Positions 34,655 to 42,248 of a stretch of 64,000 nt of DNA are shown here, one piece after another. The position numbers and the translations under genes were made by a program. This DNA comes from JALZKA01 sp963786495 (GTDB lineage Bacteria > Actinomycetota > Thermoleophilia > Solirubrobacterales > 70-9): positions 1,426,001 through 1,490,000 of the forward strand of contig CAWAZL010000002.1 in the NCBI GenBank assembly GCA_963786495.1. Direction: 5' to 3'. Positions within the stretch are counted from its first letter, which is position 1; each line of letters opens with the position of its first letter. The notes beneath the pieces are model-generated. The model saw nothing but the letters and a program-made list of their open reading frames with translations. It was not told the origin of the DNA and did no database searches.

Positions 34655-34743
34655 CGGAGAGGGTGGGATTCGAACCCACGAGGCGGCTTACACCGCCCAC
34701 ACGATTTCCAGTCGTGCACCTTCAGCCACTCGGTCACCTCTCC
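34655..34743 (-). tRNA. tRNA-Ser (anticodon GGA)
   Basis: On the minus strand GGAGAGGTGACCGAGTGGC opens an 89-nt tRNA. The acceptor GGAGAGG pairs with CCTCTCC, the anticodon stem-loop CGACTGGAAATCG gives anticodon GGA, a long variable arm (type II, GGGCGGTGTAAGCCGCC) follows, and the T arm is GTGGGTTCGAATCCCAC. CCA is not encoded. Confidence 0.97.
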
Positions 34744-34777
34744 AGTGGCGACTCGGAAGCCTAGAGCCCTGAGCGGC

Positions 34778-36139
34778 TCAGGCGAGCGCCGGAGCTTGCG
34801 GCAGGCGGTCGAGCGCCTTCTGCATGTCGTCCTCTGAGAACTCCAGGTCCTCGAGCTCGCCGCGGTGGTACTGGTCATACGCGGCCATGTCGAAGTAGCC
34901 GTGGCCGCAGAGGTTGAACAGGATCACGCGGTCTTCACCTGCCTCCTTCGCGGCGAGCGCCTCGTCGATCACGACCTTGATCGCGTGTGAGGGCTCGGGG
35001 GCGGGCAGGATGCCCTCGGAGCGCCCAAAGCGGACGGCCGCCGCGAACGCGTCGGTCTGCGTGATTGCCTGCGCCTCGACCACCCCCTCCTTGACGAGCG
35101 CGCACACAGCCGATGCATCGCCGTGGTAGCGCAAGCCGCCGGCGTGGACGGGCGGCGGGACGAAGTCGTGGCCCAGCGTGTACATCGGCATCAGCGGGGT
35201 CATGCCGATCGTGTCGCCGTAGTCGTACGCATAGACGCCCTTGGTGAGCGTTGGGCACGCCGCGGGCTCGGCGGCGATGAAGCGCGTGTCACGTCCGGAC
35301 CGGATCCGCTCGCGGATGAACGGGAACGAGACGCCGGCGAAGTTCGAGCCGCCGCCGACGCAGCCAATCACGACATCGGGATACTCGCCTGCCATCTCCA
35401 TCTGCTTCAGGCACTCCTGCCCGATCACGGTCTGGTGGAGGCACACGTGGCCGAGCACCGAGCCGAGCGAGTAGTGGACGTCTTCGTTGGCAACGGCGAG
35501 CTCGACCGCCTCTGAGATGGCGATGCCGAGGCTGCCGGTGTCGTTTGCCTGCTGGGAGCGCCCAGCCTCGGTGAGCTCCGAGGGGCTGCGGTGGATCGTC
35601 GCGCCCCAGGCCTCGATCATCGCCCGGCGGTACGGCTTCTGGTCATAAGAGATGCCGACCATGAAGACCTCGCACTCGAGGTCGAACATGCCGCAGGCGA
35701 GGGACAGGGCCGAGCCCCACTGGCCGGCGCCGGTCTCGGTTGTCAGCTTCCGGATCCCCTCGGCCTTGTTGTAGTAGGCCTGCGGGATCGCGGTGTTGAC
35801 CTTGTGCGAGCCGGCGGGGGAGACGCCCTCGTACTTGTAGTAGATGTGCGCCGGCGTATCGAGCACCTTTTCGAGGCGGCGCGCGCGGAACAGCGGGGTC
35901 GGCCGCCACATCGCGTAGATCTCGCGCACCTCGTCCGGGATCGGGATGTCCGGCTCCGCCGACATCTCCTGCTCGATCAGCGCCATCGGGAAGAGCGGCG
36001 CCAGATCCTCCGGGTTGAGCGGTTGCTGGGTGCCCGGGTGAAGGGGCGGATGCTCAGGCGGTCCGAGGTCCGCCATGAGGTTGGTCCAGGTCGTCGGGAT
36101 ATCCGACTCGGGCAGCAGATACTTCACGGGCTCGGGCAC
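34778..36139 (-). CDS. TrpB2-type tryptophan synthase beta chain
   Basis: 453 residues from GTG 36139 (VPEPVKYLLPESDIPTTW, the normal TrpB2 start); GTG 36178 would add 13. It joins indole and serine to form tryptophan with PLP. Seen: RPTPLFRARRLEKVL, the PLP lysine in PAGSHKVNTA (~115), TETGAGQWGSAL, the phosphate-binding GCVGGGSNFAG (~245), and a C-terminal LCGHGYFD. This is the longer second class of beta chain, often acting without TrpA. No other trp genes are near, which is usual for TrpB2. Confidence 0.93.
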   Translation of the reverse strand: MPEPVKYLLPESDIPTTWTNLMADLGPPEHPPLHPGTQQPLNPEDLAPLFPMALIEQEMSAEPDIPIPDEVREIYAMWRPTPLFRARRLEKVLDTPAHIYYKYEGVSPAGSHKVNTAIPQAYYNKAEGIRKLTTETGAGQWGSALSLACGMFDLECEVFMVGISYDQKPYRRAMIEAWGATIHRSPSELTEAGRSQQANDTGSLGIAISEAVELAVANEDVHYSLGSVLGHVCLHQTVIGQECLKQMEMAGEYPDVVIGCVGGGSNFAGVSFPFIRERIRSGRDTRFIAAEPAACPTLTKGVYAYDYGDTIGMTPLMPMYTLGHDFVPPPVHAGGLRYHGDASAVCALVKEGVVEAQAITQTDAFAAAVRFGRSEGILPAPEPSHAIKVVIDEALAAKEAGEDRVILFNLCGHGYFDMAAYDQYHRGELEDLEFSEDDMQKALDRLPQAPALA

Positions 36140-36204
36140 GGAAGCGATTCTAAGCGGACTGGCCGAGGGGCCTGACACGCGAGGCTAACCCCGTCAGGCC
36201 CAGG

Positions 36205-36555
36205 CTAGGAATCGAGTCCGATGCGCCGGTCGAAGCCCGCGGGCGCGTGGATGTTCAGCATCCGGACCGGGACGTCGCCGTCATTGCGGAAGGCGTGTTC
36301 GACGCCCGGGGGGATCAGCACGAACGTGCCGGGCGGCGCTGCCACATCCTCGCCCTCGATCACGAACGTCATCTCGCCTTCGAGGATGTAAAAGGAGTCG
36401 TCCTCTTCGTCGTGGACGTGCTCCTCGACCACGCGACCGGCCTCGATCTGAATGATCCCGAAGTTGAAGCGCGGCGTGTCGGTCGTCCGCGCGAGGAACT
36501 CGACGTTGCCGAGCCTGTGGCCCTGGCCGGGCGGGACGACGATTGCTTTAGGCAT
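36205..36555 (-). CDS. Cupin-domain protein
   Basis: 116 residues, a single cupin barrel. Motif 1 is IEAGRVVEEHVHDEEDDSFYILEGEMTF (metal-ligand His-x-His-x4-Glu pattern present) and motif 2 GTFVLIPPGVEHAFRNDGDVPVRML. The protein should bind a divalent metal; the reaction is unknown. It lies 66 nt from the trpB2 start on the same strand. Confidence 0.85.
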   Translation of the reverse strand: MPKAIVVPPGQGHRLGNVEFLARTTDTPRFNFGIIQIEAGRVVEEHVHDEEDDSFYILEGEMTFVIEGEDVAAPPGTFVLIPPGVEHAFRNDGDVPVRMLNIHAPAGFDRRIGLDS

Positions 36556-36602
36556 GGCTGAAATCCTAAGCTGGATCGCGGCGCCGTGGCTACGATCGAT
36601 GC

Positions 36603-37061
36603 ATGGCTGAGAATGGCACCTGGAACGTCTACCTGGCCGGCGAGATCCACTCCGATTGGCGCGAGCGGATCTCCGCCGGCGTTAAGGAAGCGGGTCTGCC
36701 AGTGGAGCTGCTCGCGCCCGTCACCGACCACGCGGCGTCCGACGATGTCGGCGTCGACATCCTGGGCGGAGAGGACGACAAGTTCTGGCACGACCACAAG
36801 GGCGCCGGCGTGAACGCCGTCCGGACGCAGACGCTGATCAAGCGCGCAGACGTCGTGGTCGTCCGCTTCGGCGAGCAGTACAAGCAATGGAACGCCGCCT
36901 TCGACGCCGGTTTCGCGGCGGCGCTGGGCAAGCCGGTGATCACGCTCCACCCGCCCGAGCACGACCACGCGCTGAAGGAGATCGACCGCGCAGCGATGGC
37001 GACGGCCGAGACGCCCGAGCAGGTCGTCGAGATCCTGCGCTACGCCATCGCGAAGGACTAA
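36603..37061 (+). CDS. YtoQ-family protein
   Basis: 152 residues with VYLAGEIHSDWRERI at the start, FWHDHKGAGVNAVRTQTLIKRADVVVVRFGEQYKQWNAAFDAGFAAALGKPVITLHP in the middle, and EIDRAAMATAETPEQVVEILRY at the end. This is the YtoQ family, which resembles nucleoside 2-deoxyribosyltransferases; substrate not known. Confidence 0.88.
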   Translation: MAENGTWNVYLAGEIHSDWRERISAGVKEAGLPVELLAPVTDHAASDDVGVDILGGEDDKFWHDHKGAGVNAVRTQTLIKRADVVVVRFGEQYKQWNAAFDAGFAAALGKPVITLHPPEHDHALKEIDRAAMATAETPEQVVEILRYAIAKD

Positions 37062-37133
37062 TTCGGCGCCGAGGTGGCGCCCACTTGGCGCCTACTGAGT
37101 TTCTGTCAGCCCAGGCGGGGTAGATGGAGTGGC

Positions 37134-37283
37134 ATGGCTATGTCACTACCGATATTCCTGATTCTGATCGGCATCGTGCTGGCGATCCTCGTCCATTACG
37201 GACTCGGCATCGCGTGCATCGTGATCGGTCTCGTCCTACTTATCTGGCCGCGCATCAGTTCGGGCAGCACCGCAAGAGTCTGA
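37134..37283 (+). CDS. Small hydrophobic membrane protein (49 residues)
   Basis: The ATG at 37134 follows GGAG by 4 nt. Two hydrophobic stretches, LPIFLILIGIVLAILVHYGL and IACIVIGLVLLIWP, make a two-helix membrane protein of the small DUF6131-like kind common in actinobacteria. A strong terminator follows 6 nt after the stop, which supports it being a transcribed gene. Confidence 0.6.
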   Translation: MAMSLPIFLILIGIVLAILVHYGLGIACIVIGLVLLIWPRISSGSTARV

Positions 37284-37289
37284 TTTAGA

Positions 37290-37323
37290 GCGGGCCGTGC
37301 CTCGGCACGGCCCGCTTTACTTT
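37290..37323 (+). terminator. Intrinsic terminator
   Basis: GCGGGCCGTGC (37290-37300) pairs with GCACGGCCCGC (37305-37315) around CTCG, followed by TTTACTTT. It ends the small membrane protein transcript and isolates it from the downstream tRNA gene. Confidence 0.85.
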
Positions 37324-37361
37324 CGCGGCGTTTTCCTCGCTAGCCTCTGGCCACATCGCTC

Positions 37362-37452
37362 GGAGAGGTGGCAGAGCGGTTGAATGCGGCGGTCTCGAAA
37401 ACCGTTATAGGCGTTTTCTCGTCTATCGAGGGTTCGAATCCCTCCCTCTCCG
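37362..37452 (+). tRNA. tRNA-Ser (anticodon CGA), complete
   Basis: 91 nt. Acceptor GGAGAGG/CCTCTCC with discriminator G, D arm GCAGAGCGGTTGAATGC, anticodon arm CGGTCTCGAAAACCG (anticodon CGA), long variable arm (TATAGGCGTTTTCTCGTCTA), and T arm GAGGGTTCGAATCCCTC. The last 59 nt recur twice downstream, making this the likely integration target of the following units. Confidence 0.97.
37394..37452 (+). repeat. 59-nt tRNA-Ser 3' repeat, copy 1 (within the intact tRNA)
   Basis: From CTCGAAAACC in the anticodon loop to CTCTCCG at the tRNA end. Identical at all 59 positions to the copy at 40078 and at 58 of 59 to the copy at 39136. Candidate attachment site for elements integrating at this tRNA. 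Confidence 0.9.
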
Positions 37453-37526
37453 TTACTCACGCCCGTGTACTGGTTGAGATTGGGCGGTAACGGCCCGATC
37501 GGCGTTCGGGCCTTACTGTTAGCGAC

Positions 37527-39017
37527 GTGGCGGCTGTAAGCAAGCCCGAAACACGGTACGCGAAAGCGGGGGGATTCAACATCGCCTATCAGGTCGTCGG
37601 GGATGGCCCCGTTGACCTCATTGTCGTGCCCGGCTTCATTTCTCACCTGGAGCTCCTTTGGAGTGATCCGGACTGGACGCGCGGGATCGAACGCATGGCA
37701 TCGTTCGCGAGGCTGATCCTCTTCGACAAGCGCGGAACAGGTCTCTCGGACCCGACGCCAGTGCTGCCAACGCTGGAGGAGCGGGTTGGTGACATCCGGG
37801 CCGTTATGGATGCGGCCGGATCCGAGCAGGCGGCACTGTTTGGCTTCTCGGAAGGCGCGGCGATGAGTCTGCTGCTCGCCGCTTCGGAGCCCGATCGCGT
37901 TTCGTCGCTAATTCTCGTCGGATCACTGGTCACTGGGACCCCGGCGCCGGGATCCGTTCCGTGGGCGGAGCGTTGCGCTGCGGCCTACGACGGCCTCGCC
38001 GAAGTCGTGGAGCATTGGGGCGAGGGACGCCTGCTCGAGTTCATGGCGCCAAGCCTTCCCCAGACCGAGCTCGCTCGGCGGCTGACCGGTACCTTGGAGC
38101 GGCATTCTGCGAGCCCCGCGATGGCCGCTGCACTAGTTGAGGGCATGCGGCGGATCGACCTTGGCGGCATCCTTGCCGCCCTCGATCGGCCGACCCTCGT
38201 GATGCACCGTGCCGATGAGGTGTGGCCGGTCGAGGCTGCGCGCGATGTCGCCAACCGGGTAAAGGGGGCGCGGTATGTCGAGCTTGACGGCGCCGACCAC
38301 TGGTGGTGGGTTGGCGATCAAGAGGCTCTGGTGGGCGAGGTCGAAGAGTTCCTCGTGGGTACCCGCGATGCGCAGCGCGCCGAGCGCCTTCTCGCGACTG
38401 TTCTGTTCACCGACATCGTCCGGTCGACGGAGGTGGCGGCCGAGCTCGGCGATTCCGCATGGCGCGCACTACTCGGTCGCCACGACAACTTCGTCCGTGA
38501 GCAAATCGCGCGGTTCCGCGGCCGCGAGATCAAGGCCACCGGTGACGGCTTTCTCGTCACCTTCGACGGTCCGGCTCGCGGTGTTGAATGCGCCCGAGAG
38601 ATCGCCCGAGGCGCCAAGGACCTCGGGATAGAGATACGGGCGGGAGTCCACACCGGCGAGTGCGAGCTGATCGGTGACGACGTCGGCGGGATGGCTGTCC
38701 ACATCGGCGCCCGAATCGCCGCGCTCGCTACTCCAGGGGAGGTCCTCGTTTCCGGGACCGTGAGGGACCTTGTCTTGGGCTCGCACCTGAGCTTCGAAAA
38801 CCGGGGCTCACAGCTACTAAAGGGGGTTCCGGGGGAGTGGACCCTCTGCGCCCTCGCCGAGGGTGACTCCCGAGCGGCACTTATCGGCGAGAACCTCGAT
38901 GCGCCGGACCGGCCACCGATACTGCAGCGGGTCTTGGCCGGCGTTGGGGCTCGGCAACCCGGCTTGACCGAGCGAGTCGTCGCCTTCAGCCGTCGACGAT
39001 CAGGGCGAAGCACCTAA
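37527..39017 (+). CDS. Alpha/beta hydrolase fused to class III adenylate/guanylate cyclase
   Basis: 496 residues from GTG 37527. Residues ~10-270 are an alpha/beta hydrolase: GDGPVDLIVVPGFISH, nucleophile elbow GFSEGA (~112), and late His in DGADHWWW. Residues ~285-450 are a class III nucleotide cyclase: metal-binding Asp in VLFTDIVRSTEVA, second Asp in IKATGDGFLVTF, then GIEIRAGVHTGECE, HIGARIAALATPGEVLVSG. It should make cAMP or cGMP, with the hydrolase acting as sensor or enzyme (inference). Such fusions are common in actinobacteria. This one is the only gene in a 1.7-kb unit bounded by tRNA-Ser 3' repeats. Confidence 0.9.
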   Translation: MAAVSKPETRYAKAGGFNIAYQVVGDGPVDLIVVPGFISHLELLWSDPDWTRGIERMASFARLILFDKRGTGLSDPTPVLPTLEERVGDIRAVMDAAGSEQAALFGFSEGAAMSLLLAASEPDRVSSLILVGSLVTGTPAPGSVPWAERCAAAYDGLAEVVEHWGEGRLLEFMAPSLPQTELARRLTGTLERHSASPAMAAALVEGMRRIDLGGILAALDRPTLVMHRADEVWPVEAARDVANRVKGARYVELDGADHWWWVGDQEALVGEVEEFLVGTRDAQRAERLLATVLFTDIVRSTEVAAELGDSAWRALLGRHDNFVREQIARFRGREIKATGDGFLVTFDGPARGVECAREIARGAKDLGIEIRAGVHTGECELIGDDVGGMAVHIGARIAALATPGEVLVSGTVRDLVLGSHLSFENRGSQLLKGVPGEWTLCALAEGDSRAALIGENLDAPDRPPILQRVLAGVGARQPGLTERVVAFSRRRSGRST

Positions 39018-39055
39018 GCATGCGCCTCAGGGTGGGTGGGGGTTTGACAAAAGAC

Positions 39056-39074
39056 GTTCCCAACGCCGTTCCCA
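39056..39074 (+). repeat. Paired GTTCCCA direct repeats before tRNA repeat copy 2
   Basis: GTTCCCA at 39056-39062 and 39068-39074, 12 bp apart start to start. The second ends 61 nt before the tRNA repeat. The same arrangement occurs at 39999, so these may be arm-type recombinase sites (inference). Confidence 0.55.
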
Positions 39075-39135
39075 CGCAGAGTCACTTCCCCTCGAACTCG
39101 GTTGAACAAGCCGTCTGAATAGAAGTTGCGCCCGA

Positions 39136-39194
39136 CTCAAAAACCGTTATAGGCGTTTTCTCGTCTATCGAGGGTTCGAATCCCTCCCTCTCCG
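39136..39194 (+). repeat. 59-nt tRNA-Ser 3' repeat, copy 2
   Basis: Matches the 3' part of tRNA-Ser(CGA) except for one base in the former anticodon loop (CTCA rather than CTCG). No acceptor 5' strand or D arm precedes it, so it cannot be a working tRNA. It is 1742 nt after copy 1. Confidence 0.9.
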
Positions 39195-39260
39195 CTGCCG
39201 AACCTATTTCGATCCGGGTCCGACGTTTGAGGCGGCAGGCCGCGACGACAGCCACCCGGC

Positions 39261-39875
39261 TTACCCCTGGCGAAGACGGTAGAAGCGCGGGTTTGCCCTC
39301 CTCACCCACCCGGGTGCGCCGGTCACGTCCATTGGCTCCTCGTCGATCACTCTCCATTCCGGGTAGGCGGCCTCGATGTCACCTCGGCTTGCGCCGCGCG
39401 GCATGGGCCCTCGGCGACCCGGCGCGAAGGCGGTCATCAGCAACGTCGCGCCACGCGCCGCGACGGCGGTCACCTCGCGACCCATGGCGTGGCGCTGCTC
39501 GTCCGACAGTTCGTCGTGGAAGAGCCCGAAGTCGAGTAGGAGGGGGTAACCGGAACCGACACCCGTTTCCCCGAGCCTCGTCACGTCGCCCTTGACGAGT
39601 TGCACCTCGACGCCCGCATCTTGCGCCCGCTCGCGGGCCATGCGCAGGGCCTTCGGGACGAAGTCGACGCCCGTGACTTGCCACCCTCGCTCAGCCAGCG
39701 TCACGGCCCAGATCCCGCTGCCGCAGCCGACGTCAAGTACCTGCCCATACGGCGGTTCGCGTCCTTCTTCCTCGCGGGCGAAAAGCGCCGCGACCTGGTC
39801 GGCGACCGGCGACTTGCCCATCTGCTCCCACGGCGTAAGGCCGACTGCGTAGAGGATCCGGTAGGCAAGGCTCAT
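39261..39875 (-). CDS. Class I SAM-dependent methyltransferase on the second tRNA-bounded unit
   Basis: 204 residues from ATG 39875, with GAGGAGGAC upstream. Motif I VLDVGCGSGIWAVTLAERG (~48-66), motif II VTGVDFVPKALRMARERA, then VQLVKGDVTRLGE. It starts YRILYAVGLTPWEQM, typical of small-molecule methyltransferases of the thiopurine/tellurite-like class; substrate unknown. It is the only gene between tRNA repeat copies 2 and 3 and is read toward copy 2. Confidence 0.88.
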   Translation of the reverse strand: MSLAYRILYAVGLTPWEQMGKSPVADQVAALFAREEEGREPPYGQVLDVGCGSGIWAVTLAERGWQVTGVDFVPKALRMARERAQDAGVEVQLVKGDVTRLGETGVGSGYPLLLDFGLFHDELSDEQRHAMGREVTAVAARGATLLMTAFAPGRRGPMPRGASRGDIEAAYPEWRVIDEEPMDVTGAPGWVRRANPRFYRLRQG

Positions 39876-39998
39876 GTCGTCCTCCTCAATGTCGTAGCCG
39901 ACCTCTGGCGGCCCGGCCGGCGGCACATTCCGCGCGACACGGAAGTGTCGCATTCATGAGTCGACGATCTGCGCCAGCTATACGCCTCACTCGAGAGC

Positions 39999-40017
39999 GT
40001 TCCCAAGGGCGTTCCCA
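39999..40017 (+). repeat. Paired GTTCCCA direct repeats before tRNA repeat copy 3
   Basis: GTTCCCA at 39999-40005 and 40011-40017, again 12 bp apart, with 60 nt to tRNA repeat copy 3. The spacing nearly equals that at 39056, although most of the surrounding sequence differs. Confidence 0.55.
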
Positions 40018-40077
40018 TGGAGCGCGTGGTCGCCCAGGCATCGCTTGGGTAAACCAGGCACGGGATCTCACAGTCGA

Positions 40078-40136
40078 CTCGAAAACCGTTATAGGCGTTT
40101 TCTCGTCTATCGAGGGTTCGAATCCCTCCCTCTCCG
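40078..40136 (+). repeat. 59-nt tRNA-Ser 3' repeat, copy 3
   Basis: Identical to the last 59 nt of tRNA-Ser(CGA). It is 942 nt after copy 2. The gene for an SCP2-type protein begins 17 nt later, so this junction probably marks the original sequence downstream of the tRNA. Confidence 0.9.
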
Positions 40137-40153
40137 CTGAGTAGCTCTGGCCC

Positions 40154-40591
40154 ATGACCTCGATCGACCTCACCACCGCCGCTCCGCAAGAGATCTACGA
40201 GGCCGTCAAGGCGATGGACTCGGATGAGTTCGACGGCTTGATGGAGGAACCCGAGAGCCGCGATCTCATCACCCGGGCGCTCGTCGGCCACATGGCTGGG
40301 CTGTTCCGGCCCGAGAAGGCCGGCGACCTGGAGGCCGTGATCCACGTGAAGCTCTGGGACAAGCCGGGCGGTGGCTACGACCACTTTGAGATGCGCATCG
40401 CCAATGGGACCTGCGTCATCTCTGAGGAGCCCGGCGAGGACGCTCAGATGACGCTCAAGATCCGGCCCAAGGACCTACGGGCGATGCTTGCGGGCGAGAC
40501 CGGGCCCCGCCGGCTCGCGATGCGCCGAAAGCTCACGGTGCTCGGCGACCTGAAGCTCGGCGCTCGGTTGCCGGACCTGTTCGCGTTCTAG
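40154..40591 (+). CDS. SCP2 sterol-binding-domain protein
   Basis: 145 residues ending in an SCP2-like fold: AVIHVKLWDKPGGGYDHFEMRIANGTCVISEEPGEDAQMTLKIRPKDLRAMLAGE, the family pattern of a hydrophobic lipid pocket. It begins with a helical leader (APQEIYEAVKAMDSDEFDGLM). It likely binds a lipid or acyl chain in the cytoplasm; ligand unknown. Ends 3 nt before the convergent gene. Confidence 0.85.
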   Translation: MTSIDLTTAAPQEIYEAVKAMDSDEFDGLMEEPESRDLITRALVGHMAGLFRPEKAGDLEAVIHVKLWDKPGGGYDHFEMRIANGTCVISEEPGEDAQMTLKIRPKDLRAMLAGETGPRRLAMRRKLTVLGDLKLGARLPDLFAF

Positions 40592-40594
40592 CCG

Positions 40595-41510
40595 TCACGG
40601 ACGCGCCCGGGTGCCGTTCGGCAGCTCGATAACACGGCCGTCGAAATCCACCACGTAGAGGTTGCGGCGCTTGAAGTTGCGGTTGCCGTGGCCGATGGCG
40701 ACGGCGCTCGCCATACCCAGGCCCGAGGCCACCACGCAGCCGGTCCCCTCGCGGTCGATGCGCCACAGCTCGCCGAACAGGTTGGCCGTGACGAAGAGGT
40801 TGCCGCGGCGGTCGCGGACCATCCCGTCGGGCCCGGCGGCGGTGTCTTCCGCCGGCGCGGTGAAGAACTCCTCGACCGTGGCGTTATCGATCGAGACACG
40901 TTTGACCGCAGCGGGCTGGAAGGTCTGAGCCACGTAAAGCCAGCGCTGGTTGGGGCTGACCGCCATCCCGTTCGAGCTGATGACGCTTGCCCAGACGTTC
41001 TCGACCGTGCCATCCGGAGCGACGCGATCGACGCCGATGCCGAAGTCATCCGACGCGAACATGGTGCCGTCGTTGGCCCTCGCAACGCCATTCGCCATCG
41101 CCAGACCGTCGGCGTAGAGCTCGGACTCGCCTGTGCGTCGGTTGATCTGGAGGAGCCCGGCCTGCGGGTCGAGCGTGCCCGTGGTCCCGCCCAGGATCGA
41201 GTTTCCGTAGCCCATAAGGATGTCGCCCGAGTCGTCGAAGGCGAGCCCGCCTGGCGAGGCGACCCCCGTGACGAGCGGCCGCGGCTTGGCGCCCTCGTGG
41301 CGGAGCTTCAACAGGCTTCCACCCGCCGCTGAAGACGTGTAGTAGAGATGCCCGCGGCCGTCGATGATCGCCGACTCGAGCGTGCCCTGTCCGATGAGGA
41401 TGTCGCGAGGCGTGGAAGCGTGTCTGGCAGTCGGGCAGCGCGTGCGCGGCCGGTGCAGCGCCGAGCGCGACCGCGCAGGCGAGTGCGGCGATATGACCCC
41501 CACGGCGCAT
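40595..41510 (-). pseudogene. SMP-30/gluconolactonase-like secreted protein with one frameshift
   Basis: Two frames join into one gene. From ATG 41510 the first gives a signal peptide (IAALACAVALGAAPAAHA) and LPDCQT; at about 41410-41425 the frame slips and continues as PRDILIGQGTLESAIIDGRGHLYYTS. The rest is an SMP-30/NHL-like six-bladed propeller: SPGGLAFDDSGDILMGYGN, MANGVARANDGTMFASDD, SSNGMAVSPNQRWLYVA, GPDGMVRDRRGNLFVTANLFGELWRI. Such enzymes are lactonases or sugar-binding exported proteins. A single indel accounts for the break; sequence error or a young pseudogene cannot be separated here. Confidence 0.75.
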
Positions 41511-41556
41511 GACCCGGAACCTTAGGGTCGAGAGAGGGGTGCCGCGCCGGTTCAGG

Positions 41557-41850
41557 TCAAGATGCGCTCTGCGAGTCGATCCACTTCAGGATTGCTTTGC
41601 CGCCGTGGATCACAGTGCCATCTGCCAGCACGAGCGTCGGCAGCTTCTCATCGCCCGTCGCCTCGCGGAGTTCGTCCCTCGAGCCCTTCCTGAGGAACGG
41701 AATCGGGTTCCCGTGGCCACCAAACACCTTGTCGTACTCGATTCCAGCTTCCTGAAACGCGGTCTGGACTCGCGCGCATGGATGGAAGCGAGGCCCTTCC
41801 ATGTCTCCATCGCAGACCCACAGGGTCGGCTTTTGCTCGATCGCACTCAT
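41557..41850 (-). CDS. Glutathione S-transferase N-terminal/glutaredoxin-like domain protein
   Basis: 97 residues with a thioredoxin fold: LWVCDGDMEGPRFHPCARVQTAFQEAGIEYDKVFG, then GDEKLPTLVLADGTVIHGGKAILKWID, the GST N-terminal pattern with cis-Pro in KLPTL. A lone Cys (HPCARV) takes the redox position. There is no C-terminal helical GST domain. The start overlaps the upstream cupin stop by 4 nt. Confidence 0.8.
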   Translation of the reverse strand: MSAIEQKPTLWVCDGDMEGPRFHPCARVQTAFQEAGIEYDKVFGGHGNPIPFLRKGSRDELREATGDEKLPTLVLADGTVIHGGKAILKWIDSQSAS

Positions 41851-42248
41851 GAGGGCCAGAAGTCCTCTTCCATCTCGACGTCTTCGCGCACGTCGTCCAC
41901 TCGCACGGAGCAGAGAATGACTTCGGCATCCGAATCCGTGTCGTTGTGGATGGAGCGAACGGCCTGGGGTGCGATGCGCACCGCGGTCTTCGGCCCGGCC
42001 TCAAAGACGTCATCGCCGACCTTGAAGGTGACCGTGCCCGAGACGACGAACATGATCTCTTCCTGGGTCTTGTGCTTGTGGCCGTAGCTGCCGCGTCCGC
42101 CGGTTCCGGGCGGCATCAGGCGCCAGGAAAACGAGACCTGCTCCGAGTCCACCGCGCCACCGAACGAACGCAGCTCGCCGAAGCCCGGGTACTCGGCCAT
42201 GTAGTCCTGGGCCTCCTCACGTTTGGCGACCGAATAGTCAGTGCTCAT
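41847..42248 (-). CDS. Cupin-domain protein
   Basis: 133 residues. Cupin motif 1 GSYGHKHKTQEEIMFVVSGTVTFKVGDD with HxHx4-E and motif 2 GPKTAVRIAPQAVRSIHND predict a metal-binding barrel. It sits in a four-gene overlapping run (GNAT, MFS, cupin, GST-like), each junction 4 nt or a few nt, so it likely serves the same process; which one is unclear. Confidence 0.85.
   Translation of the reverse strand: MSTDYSVAKREEAQDYMAEYPGFGELRSFGGAVDSEQVSFSWRLMPPGTGGRGSYGHKHKTQEEIMFVVSGTVTFKVGDDVFEAGPKTAVRIAPQAVRSIHNDTDSDAEVILCSVRVDDVREDVEMEEDFWPS

Noticed and set aside
39136..39194. A second and third tRNA-Ser gene (also 40078-40136)
   Set aside because: Only the 3' part is present at each; no 5' acceptor strand, D arm or complete anticodon stem, so they are repeats, not tRNA genes.
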